Below are positions 8,801 to 17,548 of a stretch of DNA of 64,000 bases, piece by piece. The number at the start of each line of letters is the position of its first letter. The first letter of the stretch is position 1. Source of the DNA: Exiguobacterium sp018617385 (GTDB taxonomy: Bacteria > Bacillota > Bacilli > Exiguobacteriales > Exiguobacteriaceae); NCBI RefSeq assembly GCF_018617385.1, contig NZ_JACSKA010000002.1:248001-312000 (forward strand), written 5' to 3'. Below the pieces are notes generated by a model that searched no databases, was not told where the DNA came from, and saw only the letters and a list, made by a program, of their open reading frames with translations. The position numbers and the translations under genes were made by a program.

Positions 8801-10171
8801 TTATTTGATTTTCCCTTTATTCTTCAACAAGTTGAAGATCCGTTTCGCCTGATCGGTGTTATCACTCATGCCGACGAACTTCTCTTGTTGTGGCCCGAAC
8901 GCATATACCGGCACGTCGTCACCCGTATGACCGTCCGTCGTCCAGCCCGTTCCCGAACGCTGATCGAAGATTTTCTCGATGGCGTTGTCGATTTTCGTGA
9001 CGTCATTCGTCTCAGCCGCTTTCTTCACAGAAGCAATCTCTTCAGACGTCAATTCCAAATCAATGTTCTCACGTAAGACAGCTTCTACGTCCGCTCCAGC
9101 TTCGATTTCTTGCGCCATGAAGTCCGGTGTGCGTTTCGCTGCTTGAATCGGTGTCGGATCCCAGTTATAGTTCCCGTCCGCCCCGATTGAAATGCCGCCA
9201 GTCGAGTGATCCGCCGTCACGACGACTAACGTCTCACCGTTTTCTTTGGCGAAGTCACGAACGACCTCGAACGCTTGCTCAAAGTCCTTCATCTCACTCA
9301 TCGCGCCGACAACATCGTTGTCATGTCCGGCCCAGTCGATTTGACTTCCTTCTACCATGAGGAAGAATCCATCCTTGTCCCCTTTCAGTCGATCGAGAGC
9401 GGACGTCGTCATGTCCGCGAGGCTCGGTTGTTTCTCGTCACGGTCGATCATCTTGTCTAATCCGACTTCCGCGAATAGACCGAGTACCTGTTTGTTATCG
9501 TCCTGCTTCATCTCTTCTGCTGACGTGACGTAACTGTAGCCGTCTTCTTGGAACTGCTTGGCAATATTTCGGTCTGAGCGTTCGAAGAATTTCGTTCCGC
9601 CTCCGAGCATGACGTCGACTTTGTGCTCCCCATCAATCAAGTCATCATAGTAATCGTTGGCGATGGCATTCTCACTCTTCCGTTGCTCCTCGTGCGCGCC
9701 GTAAGATGCCGGTGTCGCATGCGTGATTTCTGACGTCGCGACAAGTCCTGTCGACATACCGTTCTCTTTCGCTTGTTCGAGTACCGTTTTCACGTCTGTC
9801 TTGTCGTTATCAACGGCAATCGCGTTGTTATATGTCTTCACACCCGAACTCATCGCCGTTGCGGCCGCCGCCGAGTCGGTCACGTTCTCCGCATCGTCTT
9901 CAGGATACGTCGACTGCATGCCCACCAAATGTGGATCGAAGGCAGTCGGTTCCATCTCCACCGTCTCTTCATTATCGTTCATGTAACGAAGTGCTGTCGT
10001 ATACGGCACGCCCATCCCGTCCCCGATCATAAAGATGACGTTTTTCGCCTTATGATTCTTTGAATCCTTCGCTGCTTCTGCTTCGTTATGTTGTTGCACC
10101 CCGACGATGCCTCCGAGCGCGAGCGTCGACACCACTGCGAGTGGAACGAACTTCTTCATTGTCTTTTTCAT
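8801..10171 (-). CDS. phoA: Secreted alkaline phosphatase
   Basis: A 456-residue periplasmic/extracellular phosphomonoesterase that releases phosphate from organic esters. Residues 1-33 are a signal peptide (positively charged start, VVSTLALGGIVG, then AEA as cleavage site). The active-site region VIFMIGDGMG carries a metal-binding Asp, TDSAAAATAM contains the nucleophilic Ser, and VVTADHSTGG and TDGHTGDDVP supply zinc ligands. Length matches Bacillus PhoA/PhoB. GGGAGGG precedes the ATG at 10171; a second in-frame ATG lies four codons in. Tandem TTTACA-like repeats upstream suggest PhoP control. Confidence 0.93.
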   Translation of the reverse strand: MKKTMKKFVPLAVVSTLALGGIVGVQQHNEAEAAKDSKNHKAKNVIFMIGDGMGVPYTTALRYMNDNEETVEMEPTAFDPHLVGMQSTYPEDDAENVTDSAAAATAMSSGVKTYNNAIAVDNDKTDVKTVLEQAKENGMSTGLVATSEITHATPASYGAHEEQRKSENAIANDYYDDLIDGEHKVDVMLGGGTKFFERSDRNIAKQFQEDGYSYVTSAEEMKQDDNKQVLGLFAEVGLDKMIDRDEKQPSLADMTTSALDRLKGDKDGFFLMVEGSQIDWAGHDNDVVGAMSEMKDFEQAFEVVRDFAKENGETLVVVTADHSTGGISIGADGNYNWDPTPIQAAKRTPDFMAQEIEAGADVEAVLRENIDLELTSEEIASVKKAAETNDVTKIDNAIEKIFDQRSGTGWTTDGHTGDDVPVYAFGPQQEKFVGMSDNTDQAKRIFNLLKNKGKIK

Positions 10172-10242
10172 CTAGTAAACCCTCCCGAATATGTACTACT
10201 CCTGTAGCCTAACGGACATTTGTAAAGATACATTTTCAGAAT

Positions 10243-10270
10243 GAATACAGCCCTGTATGGTTTTTGTAAA
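10243..10270 (-). promoter_or_regulatory. Candidate PhoP (Pho box) repeats
   Basis: On the minus strand TTTACA (10270-10265), CATACA (10259-10254) and GTATTC (10248-10243) recur at 11-base intervals, matching the spacing of PhoP direct repeats TTHAYA. The third copy is poor. Position upstream of phoA is right for activation. Confidence 0.4.
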
Positions 10271-10290
10271 TGCCGCCATTTCAACAACAT

Positions 10291-10317
10291 AAAAAGCCTG
10301 ACTCTCTCGTCAGGCCT
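10291..10317 (-). terminator. Terminator of fusB-like gene
   Basis: The minus-strand hairpin GCCTGACG/GTCAGGC is followed by TTTTT. It overlaps the last codons of the gene upstream. Confidence 0.8.
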
Positions 10318-10960
10318 GTAACGCTGTATGAACAAAAGTATGCAAAGCCTCTTGGCTCGTGATGTGTTCGTTGCACGTCTTACTGTCGGCACATATATAT
10401 GTGCCAATGGCTTTGTAATAGTCCGGATTTTTCGCTTGTTTCGCTTTCGTGATCGTAACGCAGTACGTCACATCCGTGAACTGATTACAAAAGGCACATA
10501 TATTTTTCTTCGTATTCGTGCTCGGTTTACATGCGATGCCAACCAATTGACCTTCGTATTGGCAAATCATCAACTTTTGATTGGAACGTCCATCGTTCCA
10601 ACCTAGATACGTGAGTCGTCCAAAATCAACATCGGATAACTCCGGTAAGCGAAGCTTCTTTTGTTTCGGGAACAAACTCTTCAGTTGCTCGGCAGAAATA
10701 ACGGGAAATGGTTGAACCCATTCTCGTAATCGTTGCATATATTCGTCGAACGCTTCGTTCGTCTGTAGCGTTGTGAACTGTAACAGTTTCAGTTGTTCAG
10801 TCGTTGCCTTAGGGAATGCATACATCACTTTCGCTTGTGCCAAGTCGATGACTGCTCGCAAGACAGAAGGCGGCAGGCTTTGCATTCGACTCTCTTTGAC
10901 GAGCATCACTTGTTCTTTGATGAGATTATATTGTTCGTTTTGAATAAATGGATCTGACAT
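10310..10960 (-). CDS. FusB/FusC-type elongation factor G-binding protein
   Basis: A 216-residue protein of the FusB/FusC family, which binds EF-G on the ribosome and can release it from fusidic acid. The N-terminal helical part (about 1-80) precedes the EF-G-binding C-terminal zinc domain, seen as NICAFCNQF with a CxxC pair and the later YICADSKTCNEHI ligands. Length matches FusB (213 residues). Chromosomal homologues occur in several environmental Firmicutes and may act in ribosome recycling rather than drug resistance, so a resistance phenotype is not implied. A terminator overlaps its 3' end. Confidence 0.85.
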   Translation of the reverse strand: MSDPFIQNEQYNLIKEQVMLVKESRMQSLPPSVLRAVIDLAQAKVMYAFPKATTEQLKLLQFTTLQTNEAFDEYMQRLREWVQPFPVISAEQLKSLFPKQKKLRLPELSDVDFGRLTYLGWNDGRSNQKLMICQYEGQLVGIACKPSTNTKKNICAFCNQFTDVTYCVTITKAKQAKNPDYYKAIGTYICADSKTCNEHITSQEALHTFVHTALQA

Positions 10961-11046
10961 TTTGTCGCCCCCTTCCTTAATTCTCAGTTTACAGGAAACA
11001 ATGCTTCCTTACTGTGTACACTTTGATTAAGAAATATAGTCGACCT

Positions 11047-11078
11047 AAAAAGGCACGACTAGCGAACTAGTCGTACCT
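11047..11078 (-). terminator. Terminator of the CD3324-like gene
   Basis: The minus-strand hairpin ACGACTAG/CTAGTCGT with flanking AGG/CCT is followed by a T run at 11051-11047. Confidence 0.8.
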
Positions 11079-11081
11079 CCT

Positions 11082-11351
11082 TCATGTCGAGCGGTATACA
11101 ATCTTTCGAATCGTATGCGTCGCCAAATGATAGGACTTGGCCAGATTTTCGATTCGCTCTCCATTCCGAAACGCTGCGCGTATGGCTTCGTTTCGTTCCT
11201 CAAGTAATTGTTTCCCACCGTTGACCGTCCCCCATTTCCGTTTCGTGTCGGTCGGGGTCGGCACATATAGCGTTTCACCTTGTACGTATCGTTGCACCTC
11301 TTGCAACAATCGTTCTGGCAGAATCTGTTGCGCATTGACGTACTTCATCAT
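11082..11351 (-). CDS. CD3324-like small HTH protein (Mor-like)
   Basis: An 89-90-residue protein starting MMKYVNAQQILPERLLQEVQ, typical of the CD3324 family of small predicted DNA-binding proteins related to Mor transcription activators. The C-terminal AKSYHLATHTIRKIVY looks like a helix-turn-helix. A middle segment, YVPTPTDTKRKWG, is characteristic of the family. The start at 11351 has AAGGAG six bases upstream; an in-frame start at 11378 has none. No target is known. It is preceded by a structured 5' leader containing a 36-codon ORF with its own strong ribosome site, suggesting post-transcriptional control. Confidence 0.75.
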   Translation of the reverse strand: MMKYVNAQQILPERLLQEVQRYVQGETLYVPTPTDTKRKWGTVNGGKQLLEERNEAIRAAFRNGERIENLAKSYHLATHTIRKIVYRST

Positions 11352-11357
11352 ACCTCG

Positions 11358-11479
11358 CTCCTTATTGAATGAATCCAATCCGATAAGGGAGCAAAGCCAA
11401 ATGGGTAACGTTAAATCAAGCGATCAAGGTATTCGTTTCGCCCCATGCAAGTGATCGCCTTTCGTCCAAATGGCTTTGC
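11358..11479 (-). promoter_or_regulatory. Structured leader with two adjacent hairpins, one covering the ribosome site
   Basis: GCAAAGCCA at 11391-11399 pairs with TGGCTTTGC at 11471-11479, extended by three or four more pairs after a 2x2 internal loop. Directly next to it, 11383-11391 can pair with 11358-11366, which contains the AAGGAG ribosome site of the CD3324-like gene (one bulged base). The layout resembles translational attenuators. Confidence 0.5.
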
Positions 11480-11521
11480 ATGAGTGCGTGAAGACCTAGA
11501 AAATCGAAGCCGATTTTCCAC
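11411..11521 (-). CDS. Candidate 36-residue leader peptide
   Basis: GTG start at 11521, nine bases after a perfect AAAGGAGG (11538-11531), and TAA at 11413-11411. The peptide begins MENRLRFSRSSRTHAKPFGR and ends GRNEYLDRLI; it is strongly basic with no recognised family. A TATAAT box lies at 11563-11558 on the same strand with a weak TTGTCG 15 bases further upstream. The ORF spans one arm of the leader hairpin and ends before the other arm, so its translation should alter the folding ahead of the downstream regulator gene. Real translation is likely from the ribosome site; the regulatory role is inference. Confidence 0.5.
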   Translation of the reverse strand: MENRLRFSRSSRTHAKPFGRKAITCMGRNEYLDRLI

Positions 11522-11593
11522 GGGTATGCGCCTCCTTTGCGATGTGTCGTTCTTTCGATTATACCGAATTCAATGAATCGACAAAAGGGCGAC

Positions 11594-14368
11594 TCAGCCG
11601 TTCTTCATACTGAATTCATCTGCGAGCGTGAAGGACACGTCCTTCACTTCTAGACCGCTCAGTGCGAAATAGAGTTGGAGATAATTATGTTGGTTCAAGA
11701 AAAAGACCTGTTTCGTCTGCGTCACCCATTCTCCGTCCGTCCCATTAAACGTGAACGTCGCACCCGGGATATTGTTCGCAAACAACGTCACCGGCATCTG
11801 CGCCAACTCTCCGGCGTTCGAACGAGCCGTCAACGTGATATCGTACGTCCCCGTTTGGTCGACCGAGATGGCGAAGACGTGTGTATTTCCGGTCGAGGTA
11901 TCGATTCCTGACAAATCCACATGTTCCCCGTTTTCGAGATGTTGATAGTCCAACTCGAATGCATCCTGTTGGTTCGTCTCATCTTCAAAGCCGAGCACCT
12001 CGACCGAACCGTCATGAATCCCGAGAAGACGCTCCATCGCCGGTGATTTCAAGATGAACGTACAAATGTTCCGCGCGCTCCGCAACAACTCGGCTCGTGT
12101 CACCACGCCTTCTTCGAGCGATGCCATCGTATTATCCTCGAACGAGTTGAGGTCCGGGCGGTCGACGACCATGTACAAGTCGTTTTGTGAGCGAACCATC
12201 GCTGCCGTATTTTGACGGTTGGCCGACTCATCCTCACGGAAGTTCACTTTTGCCCACCAGTCTGTCATGACGATGCCGTCAAAGCCCCACTCGTCCCGTA
12301 AGATACGCGTGTTTTGATCATATAGACCTGCCGTCCAGATGCCGTTGACCGCTCCATATGTCGTCATGATGGACGATGCGCGTCCTTCTTTCACCGCCAT
12401 CTCGAACCCTTTCAAATAAATCTCGCGTAACGCCCGCTCCGAGACGACCGAGTCGATATCGTGACGATGCGCCTCTTGGTTGTTGGCGCTGAAGTGTTTG
12501 AGCGTTCCCGTCACCCCGACACGATGCATGCCGTTCAATTGAGCGACTGCCATCTTCCCAGTCACATGTGGGTCTTCTGAGAAATACTCGAAGTTCCGTC
12601 CGTTCAACGGGTTGCGATGAATGTTCATCCCGGGTCCGAGCAACGTATCGACCCGGTTTTTCCGCATCTCGAGCCCTGTCATCTCGAACAAGTCTTCGAC
12701 GAGATCGACGTTGAACGTGGACGCCAACAGTGTCCCGTTCGGAAGCGCGAACGCCTTCGTCCCGATATCCATACGAATGCCTGACGGACCGTCGGCACAA
12801 CACGCTGCTGGAATCCCGAGTTCGTTCAATCGGTCGGACACCCCACCAAACGCAGCTGCCGTACCCGGTGTGACGCGTGGTGAATTCATCCCTTGTCCGC
12901 GGACAATCGCAGCCAAATCTTCATCCGTCAATTGATCCAAGAATGTGTCGAGTGACGCCTTTCCATGATACACATCACTCAATTTGATGCCTTGGTCATC
13001 TGTGAAAGGTCGCGTCTCAGGACGTTCTTCCAAATAGCGCGTCTCCACGTCAACGGCACGAAGCGGTGTCGACTCATAAGCCACTTCCAATCCTCGTTCG
13101 TCTTGAATCGGTTTCATCCGTTCGAACGGGAGGACGGGTGCCATATTTTCACTTAACGTCTCAAGGACACGTTGCTCCTGTTGCTCGACTTCGAGAGCGA
13201 GTGTAGCCGAACGCACATCCGTTCCGGCATATAAGCGATATGTCCCCGCCTCTAGAACGAAGCTCGATTCATGCCCCGTCACGCCAGAGTCGTCGTAGCT
13301 CGCAAAGTCAGTCATGTGGACGTTAAACGAAAGCGTTTGTCGCTCACCCGGTTCAAGAAGCAAGGTTTTCTCAAACGCCACCAATGACCGGAGCGGATTT
13401 CCGAGTTTTCCTTGCGGTTTCTCGACGTAGAGCTGGACGACTTCTTTCCCGTCACAACCTCCCGTGTTCGTCACTTCTACCTCAACCGTTAAAACGCCAT
13501 CTACTTCTGCCGTACGCTTCACTTCCGTATTGAACGTCGTGTAAGACAGTCCGAATCCGAACGGGTATAAAACGTCATCTTTCGCGAACGTCTCGAAGTA
13601 GCGGTAACCGACATAGATATCTTCCTGATAAATTCCTTTATCCGCGTGACCGAAGTTCTTCGTCGACGGATAATCCTCGATGGATCGGGCAATCGTATCC
13701 GTCAGTTTCCCGGAAGGACTCACGTCTCCGACGAGCACGTCGACGAGTCCTTTTCCACCTTCCATCCCACCTTGCCATGCATAAAGGATGGCACTCGGCT
13801 CCTTCGCCCACTTCATGTCGATGATGTTCCCAACGTTCAACACGACGACCGTCTTGTCGAAGCGTTTCGTCACGCGCTCGATCATCGCGTGTTCGATATC
13901 CGTCAATAAGTAACTACCCGGATCAGCCGTGTTGTCACGGTCTTCTCCTGCCGTACGTCCAATCATGATGAGGGCGACATCCGATTCTTGTGCCGCCTGT
14001 TCGACGAGCTCGTCCGTTACGTCCATCTCTTGTTGCGACCACGGTTCACCGGCCCAACCGACACCTTGGTCGAACGGATTCTCCTTCACCCATTCCTCAT
14101 ACGTCGCATAGAGTGATTCATTGATGTGAATGTCTGGGCGCTCGCGTAGTGCCTCAAGCGGTGTCGTGACGTGCCCGACGTTCACCATCCCACCGGATCC
14201 CGTACCACTCTTATAGTAATGGAACTGGCTACGACCAAATACGGCTAGCTTCGTTTCAGGCTGTAACGGGAGGGTCTTCTGTTCGTTTTTAACTAATACG
14301 ACGCCTTCCGCGACCGCTTGACGTGCCAATTCCTCATAACGAGTCCAATCCAATGTGTACTGTTTCAT
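11594..14368 (-). CDS. GH3 family beta-glucosidase with permuted domain order
   Basis: A 924-residue cytoplasmic glycoside hydrolase, probably a beta-glucosidase or related exo-enzyme. Domain order is unusual: the GH3 C-terminal (alpha/beta sandwich) domain comes first (ARQAVAEGVVLVKNEQKTLP at about 15-35), then a fibronectin-III-like domain (about 280-390, VEVEVTNTGGCDGKEVVQLY), and only then the GH3 TIM-barrel (about 470-760). The barrel holds the KHFSANNQEAHRHD motif near residue 625 and the nucleophile Asp in IVMTDWWAK near residue 702. A further beta-rich tail of about 150 residues follows. There is no signal peptide. The ATG overlaps the esterase stop by four bases, so both act on the same substrate class. 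Confidence 0.88.
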   Translation of the reverse strand: MKQYTLDWTRYEELARQAVAEGVVLVKNEQKTLPLQPETKLAVFGRSQFHYYKSGTGSGGMVNVGHVTTPLEALRERPDIHINESLYATYEEWVKENPFDQGVGWAGEPWSQQEMDVTDELVEQAAQESDVALIMIGRTAGEDRDNTADPGSYLLTDIEHAMIERVTKRFDKTVVVLNVGNIIDMKWAKEPSAILYAWQGGMEGGKGLVDVLVGDVSPSGKLTDTIARSIEDYPSTKNFGHADKGIYQEDIYVGYRYFETFAKDDVLYPFGFGLSYTTFNTEVKRTAEVDGVLTVEVEVTNTGGCDGKEVVQLYVEKPQGKLGNPLRSLVAFEKTLLLEPGERQTLSFNVHMTDFASYDDSGVTGHESSFVLEAGTYRLYAGTDVRSATLALEVEQQEQRVLETLSENMAPVLPFERMKPIQDERGLEVAYESTPLRAVDVETRYLEERPETRPFTDDQGIKLSDVYHGKASLDTFLDQLTDEDLAAIVRGQGMNSPRVTPGTAAAFGGVSDRLNELGIPAACCADGPSGIRMDIGTKAFALPNGTLLASTFNVDLVEDLFEMTGLEMRKNRVDTLLGPGMNIHRNPLNGRNFEYFSEDPHVTGKMAVAQLNGMHRVGVTGTLKHFSANNQEAHRHDIDSVVSERALREIYLKGFEMAVKEGRASSIMTTYGAVNGIWTAGLYDQNTRILRDEWGFDGIVMTDWWAKVNFREDESANRQNTAAMVRSQNDLYMVVDRPDLNSFEDNTMASLEEGVVTRAELLRSARNICTFILKSPAMERLLGIHDGSVEVLGFEDETNQQDAFELDYQHLENGEHVDLSGIDTSTGNTHVFAISVDQTGTYDITLTARSNAGELAQMPVTLFANNIPGATFTFNGTDGEWVTQTKQVFFLNQHNYLQLYFALSGLEVKDVSFTLADEFSMKNG

Positions 14369-15441
14369 TTCGTCAGCTCCTTTAGTCCTTTTGCGATTTC
14401 ATTCATGCAATCTTCTGCCTGTGGATAGTCTCCCAACTTGTCCATGAAGGCATGGTCCATCCCACGATATTGAACGAGTCGTGTTGGAACGCCCGCTCCT
14501 GAAAGTTTCCGCGCATACGCTTCTCCTTCAAGTCGTAAGTAATCGTACTCGGCCGTCACAATCAAAGTCGGTGGTAAACTCGAGAGATCGTCTGCGAATA
14601 ATGGTGATACGAGTGGATGCGTGACATCCGCCATTCCTTGAAGATAGAGGTCATTAAAAAATGAGTCCGCATCGGCGAGCGAAAGCACGACACCTCGAAC
14701 CAGGTCGTGATGGTGTGAGATATCATAAGCATCGAGCGCCCATTTAAAATCATCTGTCGGAATTGATCCCAGATTGACGACAGGATAGACGAGTGCTTGA
14801 TAACAAATGCGCCCCTCCCCTCGTTCTTGTTCCATCAGACAGCAAGCCGTTGCCAAATTTCCTCCGGCACTGTCTCCGGCGACGCCGATTCGGTCTTTGA
14901 GGATGTTCAACTCATTCGAATGTGCGTGTACCCATTCAAAGGCGCCGTAACAGTCATTCAATCCGGCCGGGAACGGATGCTCCGGGGCAAGACGATAATC
15001 GACGGAGATGACGACCGCGTTCGCCCGTTCCGAAAGCAATTTACAAGGATTCTCGACCGTATCGAGCGTTCCGCCGAAGAACCCGCCACCATGGAAGAAG
15101 AGGATGACTGGGATGGCTTCAGTATGACTCGGACGATACAGACGGACCGGAATATCCCCGTCCTCACTAGGAATCATGAGATACTCCGTTTTGATGTCAG
15201 TCGTCGTCCGATCCTGATTCGGCCAACCCATGCTGTCACGTGCAGACTCGAGGTCAAATGCTGTATCCGGTTCATCGTGTGAAGAATGATTTGCGGTCAG
15301 CGTCGCAAAAACGCGTGGATCAAGGTCACCGGTACGGTCTGCATCCGGTATGGGTTTGATGACGGTTTCGAGGTGGTTCGCGTGCGTTCGATATTGGCTT
15401 TCTTGAAGGTGTTGGACGAGATATTTATAATCGGATTCCAT
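14365..15441 (-). CDS. Alpha/beta-hydrolase esterase (HSL / acetyl esterase family)
   Basis: A 358-residue serine esterase of the hormone-sensitive-lipase group. The oxyanion-hole motif HGGGFFGG, the nucleophile elbow GDSAGGNLA, the Asp in VTAEYDYLR and the His in GMDHAFM form the complete catalytic set. A roughly 90-residue N-terminal cap precedes them. No signal peptide is present. It is the first gene of a two-gene operon with the GH3 enzyme (ATGA overlap), which suggests removal of acyl groups from imported oligosaccharides or glucosides. AAAGGGG precedes the start. Confidence 0.85.
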   Translation of the reverse strand: MESDYKYLVQHLQESQYRTHANHLETVIKPIPDADRTGDLDPRVFATLTANHSSHDEPDTAFDLESARDSMGWPNQDRTTTDIKTEYLMIPSEDGDIPVRLYRPSHTEAIPVILFFHGGGFFGGTLDTVENPCKLLSERANAVVISVDYRLAPEHPFPAGLNDCYGAFEWVHAHSNELNILKDRIGVAGDSAGGNLATACCLMEQERGEGRICYQALVYPVVNLGSIPTDDFKWALDAYDISHHHDLVRGVVLSLADADSFFNDLYLQGMADVTHPLVSPLFADDLSSLPPTLIVTAEYDYLRLEGEAYARKLSGAGVPTRLVQYRGMDHAFMDKLGDYPQAEDCMNEIAKGLKELTK

Positions 15442-15561
15442 TATGTAAGCCCCTTTCTTTCAATGTTTCTGAACCTATTAAAATATTGTTGTTGGGCAAA
15501 GTTGTATATCGGCTCATCGCATGATACGTTGTTGGAACAGATCACTAAAGGAGTGTTATTG

Positions 15562-15933
15562 ATGTACAACTGCGTTAGCTGCAACAAACAATTAACAGAA
15601 CATGAAATCATCCATACAGATGAACTTGGTCACTTTGGTGATCCAATCAAACAGTATTGTGATTCTTGTTTTATTGAGGGAGCAAAAATCGGTTTTCACA
15701 AGTTGGAGATTGGTTGCTGTACAGCATGCCAACAACCGTTAGTTTTACAATTTGATAAGGAAGAAACCGCTAGCCTGGCTCGCGAAGATAAAACGGTTCA
15801 TTACATATGCCCTCAATTGCTAGAAGCGTATCAACAACAAAATGAAGAGCTGATCGAACAGTTAGAAGATGTTCATGACCAGTTTATTTTTTATGTGATT
15901 CAACCCGACCCGACGCTGCCTGACTTCGGATAA
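15562..15933 (+). CDS. Hypothetical protein with CxxC zinc-ribbon-like motifs
   Basis: A 123-residue protein beginning MYNCVSCNKQLTEHEI. Cys pairs occur as CVSC, CDSC and CCTAC, plus a lone ICP, a pattern that suggests two zinc-binding knuckles. The C-terminal third (LLEAYQQQNEELIEQLEDVHD) is predicted helical. I do not recognise the family. AAAGGAG lies eight bases before the ATG at 15562; the open frame extends further upstream to 15286, but that part overlaps the divergent esterase gene. It is a single gene between the divergent esterase and dbpA. Confidence 0.7.
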   Translation: MYNCVSCNKQLTEHEIIHTDELGHFGDPIKQYCDSCFIEGAKIGFHKLEIGCCTACQQPLVLQFDKEETASLAREDKTVHYICPQLLEAYQQQNEELIEQLEDVHDQFIFYVIQPDPTLPDFG

Positions 15934-16042
15934 TGGATTCTCATTCGCTTTCCTACCGTCTTTCGGTCTATAATGGACTGTATTGCAAATAGACATTGAA
16001 ATTTTCTGAAGCAGAAGTTTTCACGAAAGAATGAGGTTACCC

Positions 16043-17488
16043 ATGAACAAACAGCAATTCACTGATTATCGCCTGAGCGACGAGATCACGCGCGCGCTAG
16101 GCATTATGAAATACGAATCACCGACTGAGGTACAACAGCAGGTCATCCCGCGCGCGCTCGAGCGCGAAGACTTGATCGTCAAAGCACAGACGGGAAGCGG
16201 AAAGACAGCTGCTTTCGGGATTCCGGTCATCGAGCTCATCGACTGGGCCGAAAATAAACCCCAAGTGCTCGTCTTGACACCGACACGCGAACTCGCTGTC
16301 CAAGTACGGGAAGACATGACGAACATCGGACGTTTTAAACGAATCAAAGCGACTGCCGTCTACGGAAAAGAACCGTTTTCGAAACAACGTGAAGAGTTGA
16401 AACAAAAGACACATATCGTCGTCGGTACGCCAGGTCGCGTCATGGACCATATCGAGCGTGAGACCCTCTCACTCGACCGCGTCGAATACTTGATCATCGA
16501 TGAGGCGGACGAGATGCTCAATCGTGGCTTCCTCGCCGACGTTGAGAAGATTCTTCAACAGTTACCGAAAGACCGCGTCACGATGGTCTTCTCCGCAACA
16601 TTCCCACAAGATATCGAACGTCTCTGCCAGAAGCATATGAATGCTCCCGCACGTGTCGCGATCGAATCGACCGGCATGACCGCTTCGACAATCGAGCACC
16701 GCCTCCTACCGGTTCAACGGAACGAGAAACTGGCTGTGCTTCAAGACATCACGGTCGTCGAGAACCCGGACAGCTGTATGATTTTCTGCCGTACAAAAGA
16801 GAACGTCGACACGGTGTACGCCGAGCTCGACAAAGCCGGTTACTCGGCTGAACGACTTCACGGCGGACTCGAGCAAGAGGATCGTTTCGCCGTCATGAAC
16901 GGATTCAAGATGGGTAACTTCCGCTACCTCGTGGCGACAGACGTCGCAGCACGTGGAATCGATGTCGACAACGTCGAGCTCGTCATCAACTATGACGTTC
17001 CTGTCGAAAAGGAAAGTTACGTGCACCGTACAGGTCGTACCGGACGTGCCGGCAAACAAGGAACAGCGATCACGCTCATGACCCGTCAGGAAGAACGTCT
17101 CATAGGAGCGATCGAATCATACGTTCAATTTGAGATTCCGATGATCGATGCGCCGACAGAAGCAGAAGTTGCGGCTAACCAAGATGCCTTTGAGCAGAAG
17201 TTGAGCGGACGACGCGTCGTTCGAAACAACAAGACAGCCCGTATTAACCAGGACATCATGAAGCTTCACTTCAGTGGCGGGAAGAAGAAAAAACTTCGCG
17301 CCGTCGACTTCGTCGGAACAATCGCCAAAATCCCTGGCGTATCCGCTGACGACATCGGAATCATCACAATCAATGATCAGATGACATACGTCGATATTTT
17401 GAACGGAAAAGGTTCGATCGTCCTTCAAGCGATGGAGACGACGCCGGTCAAAGGGAAGAAACTCAAAGTAAGCAAAGCGCGTAAATAA
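16043..17488 (+). CDS. dbpA: DEAD-box ATP-dependent RNA helicase DbpA
   Basis: A 481-residue RNA helicase for late 50S subunit maturation. Motifs in order: Q-motif region (SPTEVQQQVIP), AQTGSGKTA (Walker A), PTRELA, TPGRVMD, DEAD (about residue 155), SAT, and HRTGRTGRAG. Residues from about 405 to the end form a DbpA-type RNA-binding domain (LHFSGGKKKKLRAVDFVG), which in DbpA/YxiN recognises hairpin 92 of 23S rRNA. The start at 16043 is preferred over ATG at 16031 because GAGG lies six bases before it. A TATAAT at 15969-15974 gives a leader of about 60 bases. Followed by a terminator. Confidence 0.93.
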   Translation: MNKQQFTDYRLSDEITRALGIMKYESPTEVQQQVIPRALEREDLIVKAQTGSGKTAAFGIPVIELIDWAENKPQVLVLTPTRELAVQVREDMTNIGRFKRIKATAVYGKEPFSKQREELKQKTHIVVGTPGRVMDHIERETLSLDRVEYLIIDEADEMLNRGFLADVEKILQQLPKDRVTMVFSATFPQDIERLCQKHMNAPARVAIESTGMTASTIEHRLLPVQRNEKLAVLQDITVVENPDSCMIFCRTKENVDTVYAELDKAGYSAERLHGGLEQEDRFAVMNGFKMGNFRYLVATDVAARGIDVDNVELVINYDVPVEKESYVHRTGRTGRAGKQGTAITLMTRQEERLIGAIESYVQFEIPMIDAPTEAEVAANQDAFEQKLSGRRVVRNNKTARINQDIMKLHFSGGKKKKLRAVDFVGTIAKIPGVSADDIGIITINDQMTYVDILNGKGSIVLQAMETTPVKGKKLKVSKARK

Positions 17489-17498
17489 TACAACTCTA

Positions 17499-17533
17499 GC
17501 CTCAAAGATGATATTCGTCTTTGAGGTTTTTTG
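17499..17533 (+). terminator. Terminator of dbpA
   Basis: CCTCAAAGA pairs with TCTTTGAGG and is followed by TTTTTT. Confidence 0.85.
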
Positions 17534-17548
17534 TTGTTTCACAAATTC

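Noticed and set aside
11380..11520. Possible cyclic-di-GMP (GEMM) riboswitch because of GCAAAGCC
   Set aside because: Only that short element matches; the second GEMM helix and conserved loop bases are absent, and a leader ORF explains the region better.
12318..12803. 161-codon frame opposite to GH3 frame phase and similar long shadows in GH3, walK and mnmG
   Set aside because: Shifted-frame shadows of real genes with Arg-rich, low-complexity composition and no ribosome sites.
15286..15561. Upstream extension of the zinc-ribbon-like protein
   Set aside because: It overlaps the divergent esterase gene and lacks similarity to the conserved Cys part; the strong ribosome site supports the start at 15562.
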